A DNA stretch of 64,000 nucleotides from Fratercula arctica (taxonomy: Eukaryota; Chordata; Aves; Charadriiformes; Alcidae), in contig CANTUZ010000025.1 of assembly GCA_947846985.1 (NCBI GenBank), positions 13,452,100 to 13,516,099 on the forward strand, read 5' to 3'. Below the pieces are notes generated by a model. It did not search any database. It had not been told where the DNA came from and saw only the letters and a list, made by a program, of their open reading frames with translations. Made by a program: the position numbers and the translations under genes. Positions 43,501 to 55,830 of the stretch are shown piece after piece (position 1 is the first letter of the stretch; every line of letters begins with the position of its first letter).

Positions 43501-44859
43501 CCATTTCAGATTATCCTATAGTGCTCTCATTTCCCTGTTACTTTTTATTGCAATATCCCCCCAAAAAATGTATCAGCACAGGAATTTGTAAAAGACAAGC
43601 ACATACAATCCAGCTTCCATCTCCCATAGACAGAGATGACTTTTGCTGCACAGCTTTGTGTTTCTCCATACAATATCCTGGAGATATATCCTGGAGATCA
43701 TCCTGGAGATGAGTTGCTGAGATCTCATTCTGTTCATCTTCAGCTCTGACTATTGTTTTTGCACCATGACATAGCTTTGAATAATTTTCTTAGTTAAGCC
43801 CTGGCTGCCTTTTAGTCTTTCTCTTTGAACGACAGCAATTTAACACTTGATGTTTTCTAGGAAACACACAAGTGCACTCGCAATCAACAGATGACTCTGT
43901 CTTTAGTCAAGTCCAGACCTTTCATAACCTGTCAATTCAGTTTTCAAATGACAAATTGGGATAATTTGAGATGAGTTTAAGAAGCCTGGCTTGCAGAGTT
44001 TGTGCTATTTTACTGTTCACAGTGATGTCCCAGGAATGTCTGCATTTCTTAGTTTGCTCTCCTTATTTCTTGCTTATTTTGTTTAAATACTTGAAATGAG
44101 AAATCTTGTCTTCAGTTGGTTCTCCTAAATTTTCTTCCAACTCTCTCTTTTTGGAAAGGTTTTTTGAACAGTCTCACTAAAATTCCTTCCTCTTTCACTT
44201 GTTTGACTTAGGAGACAACAGAGCTGCATCAGTTCTGTAGTCTGCTATCAGCCACTTCTAGAGACACCACTGCATTTTTCCTATGTAACAATCAAATAAC
44301 TTTCAAAACAAAATACCCTTAAGTTTTAGACCATCCTCATAAATCATGCAAATATGCACTCTCCAACTACCTCCTCAAAAAACAAAACAAAAACCCCAAA
44401 ATAGAAACCCCTTCTTCTTTCCTTCCAATGGTTTCAAAAATCACAAACTGTTTTACATTCATCTACATTTTACAAGTAGAGGAAAAATGATGATTCATTA
44501 TATTTTTATTTCTATTGTACAATGTTCTAAATGAGTTATCAGACTCCTGGGATTCTTTTTACCACTATATTGGCCACTCCATAAACCACTTACCCACATT
44601 GTCATCATCTCAAGAAGAATGGCAGTACTGAATGAGTTTAAAGTTCTCAGTAGCGTATCATCTCCAAGAGTAGGGGATGACTAAGGAAGAGTATAAAAGA
44701 AAGGCAAGTGTATAGTATTTCCCATTAATACTCTCCTAGCTTCCAATACTTTTCACCTCAAGATCTTCCTGAGATGGATGTGGTTTCCACATACTTAGTA
44801 ACCCTCACTGGATTTTTCCACCCTGAACTTCTCCAGTCATCACTTGAGCCTAGGCAAGC
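43501..44859. other. Unique non-coding sequence
   Basis: No gene or recognised repeat. CCTGGAGAT is repeated three times at about 43,678-43,710. Confidence 0.5.
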
Positions 44860-45080
44860 TCCTACCTACCATACTGTCCTTTGGCAAGGAGCTCTGTAGT
44901 GTAAGGAATCACCTTCTTTTGTCTGAGCCTACTTCCTACCAACCTCGCTTGAAATACTCTGGTTCTTTTACTGAAAGAAAGAGTGAGCCCTTTCCAACCT
45001 TTCCATACCTTTCATGATTTTGTAGACCACTAGTGTATCTCTCAGCCATCTCTTTTCTACACCAAAGAATGCTGGATTAC
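44860..45080 (-). repeat. Probable ancient CR1/L3-like remnant
   Basis: TTCCATACCTTTCATGATTTTGTAGACCACTA followed by CAGCCATCTCTTTTCTAC resembles the reverse complement of the end of old amniote CR1-type elements (catgattttgtagacctctatcatatc...cagccgtctcttttc). Heavily degraded; match by eye only. Confidence 0.4.
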
Positions 45081-48000
45081 TAAAACACTCCCATATTTTT
45101 ATGACAACAACATATGCAGGCTTCTAAATACTGAGTAGTCTACATGTCTGGAAATTGAGTTTATCCATCAATGTAAATGCACCTCAGCTACCTGTGGAAG
45201 TTCATCACTTTTGCCCTCTGACTGCACCATGTTTTATTCAACTTCCTTGAAGCAATGCACATACTTAGAGTTGGTCTATAAGTATCTGTGTTTGCTTCTA
45301 AAGTCTTACTGAATAATAAATATACCTACAGCTTTCTAGCAAGCAAATAGAAGCTCTGTTCTGTGCTTTCAGTGTGAATTAACTTCATTTTCAATGAAGA
45401 GTTTAGGGATTAAAGGGAAACAAAACCGCCAACAATTTCCAGGATGACAGAGTGTGGTATCTCTCACAATCCACACAAATTCACAATGAGCAGTTTCTCA
45501 TATGCACAGGCAGATTAATTTGATGCAGTATAGGAAACCAATACCCAAACAATTACATCATTACAGCCTCACAAATAACTTGGGACTGAGGACAAAATTT
45601 GTGCCCTGTACAAGTGGAGGGTGTTCTGGTTAAAGTCAAGGAGAGTTACACCCAAATATAGAAGGGCTCTTTCTGCCTCCAGGGAACAAACTGGATTTCA
45701 CACTACTCCTTCAGCTACGCTTGCCAACACCTCCTCAGGCAAAAAGCTTTTCAGCAAAAGTAAATACTGAGTTGCAAAATTGTGTCTTATCATATTGTCT
45801 TTTAGTATCCTAAGTAACTGCATATAGTGGTCTAATTAACCCAGATTCATGGCAAGCACAGAATTATCTGTTCAATTTGTACACTACACTCTAGATGACA
45901 CATTTTATCTATCTGTAGAGATACATAGCTGAAAGCTTTGGAATAATCCCAAGTATTATCTGATCCACCCAGTTGCATTCATCAGGATTTATTTCTACAC
46001 TTCTCACAAAGATTTTCTGTCACCTACTTTTGAACACCACTCAGCTGATGACTAGCACCACCCTGGCTGTATGGTACTTGCAGATAATTCTTTAAAAGTA
46101 CTTCAGAGATGCCCACTATGAGAACGCTGTCTGTGCCATGTGATACCTGCCTCCTTATACAGCAGAGATAATGACAGTCTTAATATTAATTACTGTCTTT
46201 TTCAACATAGGCCTGACATCAATAGAGACATGTAGGACAGGGTGCAGCTGCAGGTACCCACTGTGCTGCTGTTACATAGAACATTTTCCTACAGAGGGGT
46301 GCTGCGTGGGCACTGACACTTATAACCGCAGACCAGCCACAGAGTTCCCTGCCACAGGGAGATTAAGACTAAATTTTGCAAACTGAAGCCCATGAAGCAG
46401 CAATATCCCTACAGCTCTGCTGCCCAAGACAGAGGCCCATTATATTGTATCCACAGAGCTCCCTCTGCAAAAGCAGGTGTATTTGCTGCAATATCTAGTC
46501 TAAGCAGATGGATTTATTATCCTATACAGAGAGAAAAGAGGAAATCTCCAAAAGATCTCCAACTTTCCAAAAAAAACTCAAAGATTTTCAGCCTTCCTAT
46601 CATAGCAACATCTATTCCAAAGATCCACAAGCTGTGCAGAAGGTTACAGCGGCTCCCACAGGCACGCAGAGCCCAGAACTAGACACAGGTAAGTAGGTAA
46701 TGTGGTAATGCTGCTTTACTGCACTCATGATGGATAAACTGGTCCACCCTTACTCTAGGGAATACAGCTCATTTAGTAACACCCTCCAGCAGAGTCAAGC
46801 CTGCCACAAAATGCAATAAGACCTCCTCTTCTTCCCAGGCTGTGGATAGCTTTAACCCTTCCCTTACCAACATGTGTACCAATTTTTCTTCAATCTTTAA
46901 TTGCAAAGATTTTGTAGGGAGACAGTTAAACTATGTCCCTGAACAACAGCAGCTTTGGCGCAGGACTCATCTGTAAGTATAACTTGTGCTTACACATCAA
47001 GGCTCACCAGCATGCTGGCAAAGAAGGGGAGATATTTTTTTTCACCCTGACAACTACCATAGCTACCATAGTTAGTCACAAATGTATAGTCACATCTGTC
47101 CAAACCCCATTCACTTTTAATCTGTAGGGTTTTTTTCCTTAGGTGCCATAGCATATGCTGATTCATTTTTATGAGTTCCATTTATGCAACTTCTGTGTTG
47201 TTTTCCATCATGTTACATCAGATTATAGCAGGTTTTCCTTGCTATGTCAGAATCCTACTCTCGGATTTACTCACCCTTATCTGTACTGTTAAGGACCTGT
47301 TGTCAGGATACTGAGGTACTTTGGTGATGATGGATGGCAGTAGATGACAGGATGTTTTGAAGCATTTTATCCTACCTACAACAAGAGTTCTCAATCTTTG
47401 CTCAACTGTCTAGTCCCTACCAAAATAAAACAGTAAGTAGGTAGCTAGGGAGTTGCAATGGGAGCCATATTTTGAATTGTTAGTGAAACTAATGCCAAAA
47501 AAAAAAAATCGTGATCCACATATGCGAATCCAAATATCATAACACTTTTAAACATCCCTACTGTTTTGTCAGGGAGATACAATAGTGGGGCTGCTCTGCA
47601 TGGCAGGGCAAGCTGGGAGCCAAGGGGATGGCAAGGCAGGCAGGAGCTTGGTTTCACGGCAGGGGCCAATTCACATGGTGCCCAAACAAGATGAACAGAG
47701 CAGGTCCAGTGGCAGCCCACTGACTGCTGGACATGTCTGTAGGGATAAGGCAGGTCTGAGGTCAAGCCAAAAAGTCAAACTGATGAGGCAAGGTGAGAAT
47801 CAGGAGAGCACAGGGTCAGGCCCAGCACACCTGCAGCATAGCTCAGGAGAGGACCAAGAGCAAGGACCTGATCCTGAATACAGCTCCCGAGCTGAGGGGC
47901 CCCCCAGACGAGACTTCTGACAATCAACTGTTTTCACAGCAGCTTGATCCAAGGTTATGTGTCTGTGCCATATCAAAGCTGATCTTGAACAAAACTTCCT

Positions 48001-48908
48001 AGGATGGGAGGAAGAATTTACAGTGCTGGTTGGTGCACTCAGCACCCTGGCAGGTTTCTGGCAGCTATTGCTGAGGGCTTTCTCTTTTTCATTATTAGTC
48101 CCCACACTCTGCAGCTGACCTGGGCTATGCAGGGTGATACCAACAGGAACAGAGGACTGGACCCTGGGGTCTGGCCAGGCTGCAATAGTTTTGCATTTGT
48201 TTGATGTCACAAAAGTTTGGAATTGCAATATCACTAGCATAGCACCTATCACTGGTAAATAGTTAGGCAGAAATGTGAATAGGTACAGAGGGTATTTTCG
48301 TGCAATGTCCCCACTGAATTCCAAACATTATCCTCAATATACTGGAAAATCTACAGAAAAGTGTTGAACATATCAATGCACAACTGTGCTAGAGAGACCT
48401 GCAAGCTTTTGGAAGGTGTCTTTCAGAGAGTACTCTGTTCCTAGAAGGAAATAGATGCACACATTCCCCATAATTTATATTACTAGTTTACTATTATCTG
48501 GCCACTTTTTTCCTGTAGAAGTTAAATTAATTTTCCAGTCAACAACAAGAGAAGAGCTCTCAACCAACATAAAAAATTAAAAAGCATAGCAATACTAAAA
48601 AAACTGTGTTTCAAAACTTCTTTTTCTACTGGTTCTTTTTGTTAGGGATAATACACAAAGCCTGTGACACTTATGAGAGGAGCATGGAAGCTAAGACATG
48701 GAAGGTGTTTTCTAAGCTCAAAACAGACCGTGTGGTCAGTATAGTTTCTAATGATTTAAGTGGTAAGTAGATAGATAATTTCTAAGAGCTAGTGTGATCC
48801 TGTATCCAGATTGTTTGTATGTACTGTCAAACATTTAAGGACATACTTAGAGAAGGTTGGAAAGAGGAGAAAGAAACATGGAAGAGATAAGGATGATTCC
48901 TTATCCTT
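45081..48908. other. Unique non-coding sequence
   Basis: About 3.8 kb. Several short open frames have no protein features. Slightly GC-richer DNA at 47,580-48,060 contains no CpG island or clear splice sites. Confidence 0.5.
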
Positions 48909-49928
48909 GGTGGATAAGGAACTGGCTAGATGGCCGCACTCAAAGGGTTGCGGTCAATGGCTTGATGTCCAAGTGGAAACCAGTGATGAGTGGCGTTCCT
49001 CAGGGGTCAGTACTGGGACCAGTGCTGGTTAACATCTTTGTTGGTGACATGGACAGGGGGATTGAGTGAACCCTCAGCAAGTTTGCCAACGACACCAAGC
49101 TGTGTGGCGTGGTCAACATGCTGGAGGGAAGGGATGCCATCCAGAGGGACCTGGACAGGCTTGATAGGCGGGCCTGCGCAAACCTCATGAAGTTCAACCA
49201 GGCCAAATGCAAGGTCCTGCACCTGGGTCGGGGCAATCTCAGGCACAAATACAGGCTAGGCAGAGAATGGATTGAGAACAGCCCTGAGGAAAACAACTTA
49301 AGGGTATTGGTGGATGAGAAGATCAACATGAGCAGGCAATGTGCGCTCACAGCCCAGAAAGCCAACCGCATCCTGGGCTGCATCAAAAGAAGCGTGGCCA
49401 GCAGGTCGAGGGAGGTGATTTTGCCCCTCTCCTCTGCTCTCATGAGACCCCCACCTGGAGTACTGCATCCAGCTCTGGGGCCCCCAACATAAGAAGGACA
49501 TGGAGCCGTTGGAGCGAGTCCAGCAGAGGGCCATGAAGATGATCAGAGGGCTGGAGCACCTCTCCTATGAGGACAGGCTGAGGGAGTTGGGGCTGTTCAG
49601 CCTGGAGAAGAGAAGGCTCCAGGGAGACCTTATAGCAGCCTTCCAGTACCTAAAGGGGGCCTATAGGAAAGGTTGAGAGGGACTTTTTATCAGGGAGTGT
49701 ATCAATAGGACAAAGGGTAATGGTTTTAAACTGAAAGAGGGGAGATTTAGATTAGATATTAGGAAGAAGTTCTTTACTGTGATGGTGGTGAGACACTGGA
49801 ATAGGTTGCCCAGGGAAGTTGTGGGTGCCCCATCCCTGGAGGTGTTCAGAGCCAGGTTGGATGGCGTTTTGAGCAGCCTGGTCTAGTGGAAGGTGTCCCT
49901 GGCCATGGCAGGGGGGTTGGAACTAGAT
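48909..49928 (+). mobile_element. CR1 LINE copy 5 (plus), first part
   Basis: A + strand CR1 beginning GGTGGATAAGGAACTGG. The protein has [24 protein letters not shown] (a changed FADD) and [15 protein letters not shown], then the C-terminal region in shifted frames. It breaks off at AACTAGAT (49928), where a minus-strand CR1 has inserted, and resumes at 51675 with AGATGATCTTTAAG and the 3' tail. Confidence 0.92.
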
Positions 49929-51674
49929 CACAGAATCACAGAATTGCAGGGGTTGGAAGGGACCTTTGGAGATCACCTAGTCCAACCCCCCTGCCAAAGT
50001 AGATTTACCTAGAGCAGGTTGCACAGGAACGCATCCAGGCGGGTTTTGAATATCTCCAGAGAAGGAGACTCCACCACCTCTCTGGGCAGCCTGTTCCAGT
50101 GCTCTGCCACCCTCAAAGTAAAGAAACTTTTCCTCATGTTCAGATGGAACTTCCTGTGTTCCAGTTTGTGCCCATTGCCCCTTGTCCTGTCACTGGGCAC
50201 CACTGAAAAGAGTCTGACCCCATCCTCTTGACACCTGCCCTTTAGATATTTATAAGCATTGATGAGATCCCCTCTCAGTCTTCTCCAGGCTAAACAGACC
50301 CAGGTCTCTCAGCCTTTCCTCATAAGACAGGTGCTCCATTCCCTTGATCATCTTTGTAGCCCTCCGCTGGACTCTTTCCAGTAGTTCCCTGTCTTTCTTG
50401 AACTGGGGAGTCCAGAACTGGACACAGTACTCCAGATGTGGCCTCACCAGGGCAGAGTAGAGGGACAGGATGACCTCCCTCGACCTGCTGTCCACACTCT
50501 TCTTGATGCACCCCAGGATGCCATTGGCCTTCTTGGTCACAAGGGCACATTGCTGGCTCATGGTCTACTTGTTGTTCACCAGGACTCCCAGGTCTCTCTC
50601 TACAGAGCTGCTTTCTAGCAGGTCAGCCCCTAACATGTACTGGTGCATGGGGTTATTCCTCCCCAGGTGCGGGACCCTACACTTGCCCTTGTTGAATTTC
50701 ATAAGGTTTCTCTCCGCCCAACTTTCAAGCCTGTCTAGGTCTCACTGAATGGCAGCACAGCTTTCTGGTGTGTCAGACACCCCTCCCAGTTTTGTGTCAT
50801 CAGCAAACTTGCTGAGGGTACACGCTGTCCCCTATTCCAGGTCATTGATGAACATGATGAACAAGACTGGACCCAGTACTGACCCCTGGGGAACACCGCT
50901 AGTTACAGGCCTCCAATTGGACTCTGTGCTGCTGGTCACAACCCTCTGAGCTTTGCCATTCAGCCAGTTCTCAATCCACCTCACTGGCCACTCATCTAAC
51001 CTACGCTTTCTAAGCTTCCCTATGAGGATGTTATGGGAGACAGTGTTAAAAGCCTTGCTGAAGTTGAGGTAGACAATGTCCACTGCCCTCCCCTCATCCA
51101 CCCAGCCAGTCATGCCATCATAGAAGGCTATCAGAATGGTCAAGCATGATTTCCCCTTGGTGAATTCATGCTGACCACTCCCGATGACCTTCTTTTCTTC
51201 TACATGCTTAGAGATGACATCCAGGATGAACTGTTCCATCACCTTTCCAGGGATGGAGGTGAGGCTGACTGGCTTGTAGTTTCCTGGGTCCTCCTTCTTC
51301 CCTTTTTGAAGGCTGTAGTGACATTAGCTTTCCTCCAGTCCTCAGGCACCTCTCCTGTTCTTCATGATTTTTCAAAGATGATGGAGAACGGCTTTGCAAT
51401 AACATCTGCCAGCTCCCTCAGGACTTGTGGGTGCATCCCATCAGGGCCCATGGATTTGTGGGTGTCAGGTTTGCCTAAGTGATCTCTAACCTGATCCTCC
51501 TCGATCGAGGGAGAGTTTTCCTTACTCCAGGCTCTCTCTCCTACCTCCAGGGTCTGGGGTTCCTGAGGGCTGGCCTTAGCAGTAAAAACTGAAACTAAGA
51601 AGGCATTCAGTAACTCCACCTTCTCTGCATTCTCCATCACCAGGGCACCTACCTCATTCAGCAGTGGGCCCACA
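49929..51674 (-). mobile_element. CR1 LINE copy 6 (minus), nested in copy 5
   Basis: A minus-strand CR1 of about 1.75 kb. It has [18 protein letters not shown], the RT ([50 protein letters not shown]), an intact catalytic FADD at 50807-50796, and the C-terminal region, with a few frameshifts. Its 3' end (CAATTCTGTGATTCTGTG read on the minus strand) lies at 49929. AGAT occurs on both sides (49925-49928 and 51675-51678), possibly a 4-bp target duplicate. Confidence 0.93.
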
Positions 51675-51726
51675 AGATGATCTTTAAGTTCCCTTCCAAC
51701 TGTAATCATTCTATGATTCTATGATT
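51675..51726 (+). mobile_element. CR1 LINE copy 5, 3' tail
   Basis: AGATGATCTTTAAGTTCCCTTCC and ATTCTATGATTCTATGAT are the standard CR1 3' end. They complete copy 5, which is interrupted by copy 6. Confidence 0.92.
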
Positions 51727-54700
51727 TTCCTTTTCCATTTTAAAGCTCCCAAATTTGGAGTGAAGCCCAGATTTGGATTTTTCCCTCTGAAACTATCCTA
51801 TGAGCATCTGGTTGGTTTGTTTCTGTGCTTCCTATATGATAAATTATATCTATGGTCATGTGTAACCTAGCACATATTTTTATTGCATTTTCAAAAGAAA
51901 GGCAACAATAACAGCAAGAAAAGTTTGATTCCAGAGAGATGTAAAGACAATTTGGACTTGGCAGGCAAATGTTGCTTTAAAAGTTGCCTGACAGACCTCC
52001 CAAAATATAATGAATATAGCATCAGAATATGCTGAAATGAGAATTTTGGTTCATTGCAAAATTAGAGTATATTATTTTCCCTTCATTGCAGTTTTGTTTT
52101 CCAGTATATAGACTATTTTCTTTAAAAACTCTGAATCATATTGTTTTCAGTAGGAGTTGCATATTATGGCAGTGCTGTTGGAAGTCTTACTTAGAATGAC
52201 TGAAATTTTTTTGCAGGCTGTCAACTTCCAAGTCATCATTAATGTTTATAGTCTCAATAGCAACTTGTATTGCTATAGTAACGCTTAAAGGAACATTCCT
52301 AACAGAAAACTAAAATAAAAAGAAGACACATTTTTATGAAACACTTATAAGACAGGAATTATTCCTGGGCTATTTCAGTAATTTATATTTTAAACAAAAG
52401 TGTCCTAAAGAAAAAGAGGGCCTCTCATACTAGCAAATCAGTTTTATATACTGCTGCATGATGGGATGTGACAGAACTTGGATAGATGCCCCCTCTTAAA
52501 AAATGTAACTTCCGTCAGCTCAAATTGAAGCAAGTATGTGAAGGGTGTTAAGGAAAGTGAGGCTTCTTGCCAGCAAACTTTTTTGTAAGGAATTCTGTGG
52601 CTATTAGTACAGAAGATGTCTACTATTATCTTTGTATTTACCTCTAGACCAAGTTATACAAAACAAAGCTGTCTTCTGAGTATTTAGCGCCATGCACTGT
52701 AGAGAGGTCATTGATATAGTAGCTTATAGTCTATAGCGTCACTTCCTCAGCATGAGCTATGGTATATGCAGTAATCATTTTCCCAAGCACAATCAAATTG
52801 TGTTAAGCCTCATACATTTTTATAGTCAGATTAATGTAGATGAATTTGTTCCATGTTTCTCTAATATTTTACACTGTTTATCAGAAATCCAAATTTATTT
52901 CATAAAGCCGTAGTCTAGTAACTTACATTTACTAGGAAAATCCTGAATTGATTTTACAAACCATTTGTCTCCTAATAACAACAGTGTGTTCTTATCTACC
53001 AGGCCGCTGGAATGCTACAGCTGGGGAGAGACAATCAAATTTGAGTATTCTCAGATTTGTCAAATCATAATCATTTTATGACATTGCAAATGTCTTTTAC
53101 CAGTGTTTTACATCGGTTATGTCAAAGGGAAGCACAAAATCTAATTTAACTTGTAAAAATATCAAACTCTGAAAAGCAGCAAGGGGAAGCTTTTTATGAA
53201 AAAAAACTTTAGCAAACAGGAAGTCTAGAGGAATGAGCAAAGTCTGAGAAGTAAGAGTCATATCCTGATGCTGATTTTACAAGTACTCTAGAAACTTTAT
53301 TTAGTTTGAACTCACAAAATGGCTTTGCCCCAACTTTCCTACCAGTCTGAGTAAAATAAATGCAAACTGACATGGTCAAAGCCACAAAGTGAATGTCAAA
53401 GCTCCAAGACTTCAGGTTTCTAAGATGAAAACATCTCAAATGAAACAGGAATCATCGTAGGCTGTTAAAGCTCAGCACCCTGAAGACAAGTCATAAAAGG
53501 CCTGTTCTTTTCAGATTTCCAACCTACAAAATGGGGAGAATGAGGTGACCTAGTGAAATGAGGCTATGGAGCCTGCATATTTGACAATGATCGTATTGAA
53601 CTATTTCTGTTTCTTGTCTTCTATACTCAGTATTGTTGAGCATGGATCTTCAGGGCACAAATGGGCTCCTGTAAAATTAATATAAATTAAAAGAACAACA
53701 GGGATCGCTGTTTTTCCCTCATAGGCAAAGCATGACAAAGCTGAGCCTCAGTTTTCTGGTGTAGGTCAGGAACATGTAATAGGAGTTTGCATAATGATCC
53801 TCTATGTCCTTTTCTGTAAACTAAAAACAAAACAAAAAATACTAACTCAGGGTGAAATATAAAAATTTCTAGGTGGCAGTAAAGATGGGTCAACTTGAAC
53901 AAAATATTAACAAAGTTTTGTAAATTTTAGAATAAATGAAATGACACATACAAGGGAAGAGATGGGTCAGTGCAGATGGTCTCCAAATATGCACTTGTCA
54001 TTAATGTGAGATGTGTCTGCACTTTGAATGTGAAGTTACTCTGTAGCATAAACTACATCTCTGAACCCTACTCTGTCTAAAGTTCAGGCAATAAAAGCAA
54101 TTTACCTATGAAGGGCTCTGTGAATAAAAAATACAAATGTTATGTTCTATGTTCGGATGGAATTGGAGCTCCACAGAAAATAACCAAAATTTATTCCACT
54201 ATGTTATAGTATGTGTTTCTAACTTAGAAGTACAAGGTACTTGGGATAAGAGAAAGAAGATGAGCAGATATAACAAACTGTTTAAATCAAAACTCCCTAC
54301 AGGACTATATTGCATATTTTCATCCAAAAATGTTTTGGAAAGTCCTTATACTTCCTTTTGAGTCTTGTTACATAAATATGTCAGGATTGGCCCCTCAGAG
54401 TGATATACTGCTCTAGGATGCACTAACTAAATCAGGATGACTTAATCTACATAGTAAATGCCATTTGAGGAAGATTTCTGAAAGTACATGAACACAGAAA
54501 GGCTGTAACCAAAGCAGCTTCTCTACATACAGCAGAAGAAAGAACCATGTGTGTTTCTTCTCCTGGATGACTGATCCCAACATTGTTGTTTCCTGGCTCT
54601 GACTATTTCTAAGCAAAACTCAAAGCTAATGTCACAATCTCAAGTAGATGCACCTGACACCTTTCAAGCATTAGTTTATACTTTTTTGGCTCCTTATTTG

Positions 54701-55298
54701 CATACTCATTTACTTAGCCAAATTCAAAGGTGAGGCTTAATTCTTAGAATTGCACATAAAGTTATATTATCTCAGATTCCCTTTTGCTCAATCTACTTTA
54801 TAACTACAGTCAATCTTTGAAAATGCAATAGAAACCATATTAGCAAGGATGTCTACACCTGATTATGTTATATCAAATAAGATTCTGTGTTTTTTAATAC
54901 ATTCTTCTGGATTTGCTTAGATCTAAATCATCTACAATGTGGAATTTATGCAAGCTTCACTTTACAGATCACAAGGGTTAAGGACAAGATTTTATGTTGA
55001 TACATATGGGCAGAGAATTGTACAGCATGCTGAAGACAGGTTTCAATTAACTGAAAGGAGTAAGACTAGGTTTATAAAGCTATTTAGACACCTAAAACAT
55101 CAAGGCATTTTTAGCAGAATTTGCAAACACAGCTAAGCAGGTCAACTGTCAAACTCCAGTTAACAATCTGTACAGGTTAGGAGTGATGGGCCAGACCCCA
55201 GAAGAGGCTCATATTTTTGGATGCTAAATATTATGAAGCTCAGAAGTCAGGTGCCAGCTGTGGACTCAAAAAACAGAGCCAGAACGTATAATGTTGTT
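51727..55298. other. Unique AT-rich non-coding sequence
   Basis: About 3.6 kb. No gene, repeat or RNA recognised. Confidence 0.5.
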
Positions 55299-55830
55299 TG
55301 TGGTGGGTTGACCTTGGCTGGCCACCAGGTGCCCATCAAGCTGCTCTATCACTCCCCTCCTCAGCAGGACAGGGGAGAGAAAAGAAGATGGGAAAGAACT
55401 CATAGGTCAAGATTAACACAGTTTAATAAAGCAAAAGCAAAGGTGTGCACAGAAGGAAAGGTAAAACAAAAGATTTATTCTCTACTTCCCATCAGCAGGC
55501 AATGTCCAGCCACTTCCCGGGAAGTAGGGCTTCAGTATGCATACCAGTTGCTCCGAAAGACAAACATCATAATAACGAACGCTCACCTTCCTCCTCCTTT
55601 CTCTTAGCTTTTATTGCTGAGCAGATGTCATATGGTATGGAATATCCCTTTGGTCAGTTTGTGTCAGCTATCCTGGCTATGTCCCCTCCCAAGATCTTGA
55701 CCACGCCCAGCCTACTGGCCTTTGGGGATGAGGGGGGGTAATGTTGGAGAGACAGCCTTGATGCTGTGCCAGCACTGCTCAGCATTAGCCAAAACACTGG
55801 TGTGTTATCAACACTTTTCTAGCTACCAAT
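55299..55830 (-). repeat. Partial LTR, minus orientation
   Basis: It begins TGTGGTGGGTTGACC and includes CAGCAGGACAGGGGAGAG, CAGTTTAATAAAGC, CTTAGCTTTTATTGCTGAGC and GGAATATCCCTTTGGTCAGTTT. The last part parallels the TATA-region arrangement of the ERV-B LTR (CAGCTTTTATACTGAGC ... GGAATACCCCTGTTGGTCAG), so it is a related ERV LTR in the same orientation. It stops at about 55,830 without the U3 end and has no matching flank duplicate, so it is truncated. Confidence 0.8.

Noticed and set aside
46171..46386. A 71-codon Cys-rich frame with a hydrophobic start, like a small secreted peptide.
   Set aside because: No Kozak support, cleavage context or splice structure that I can defend; likely chance.
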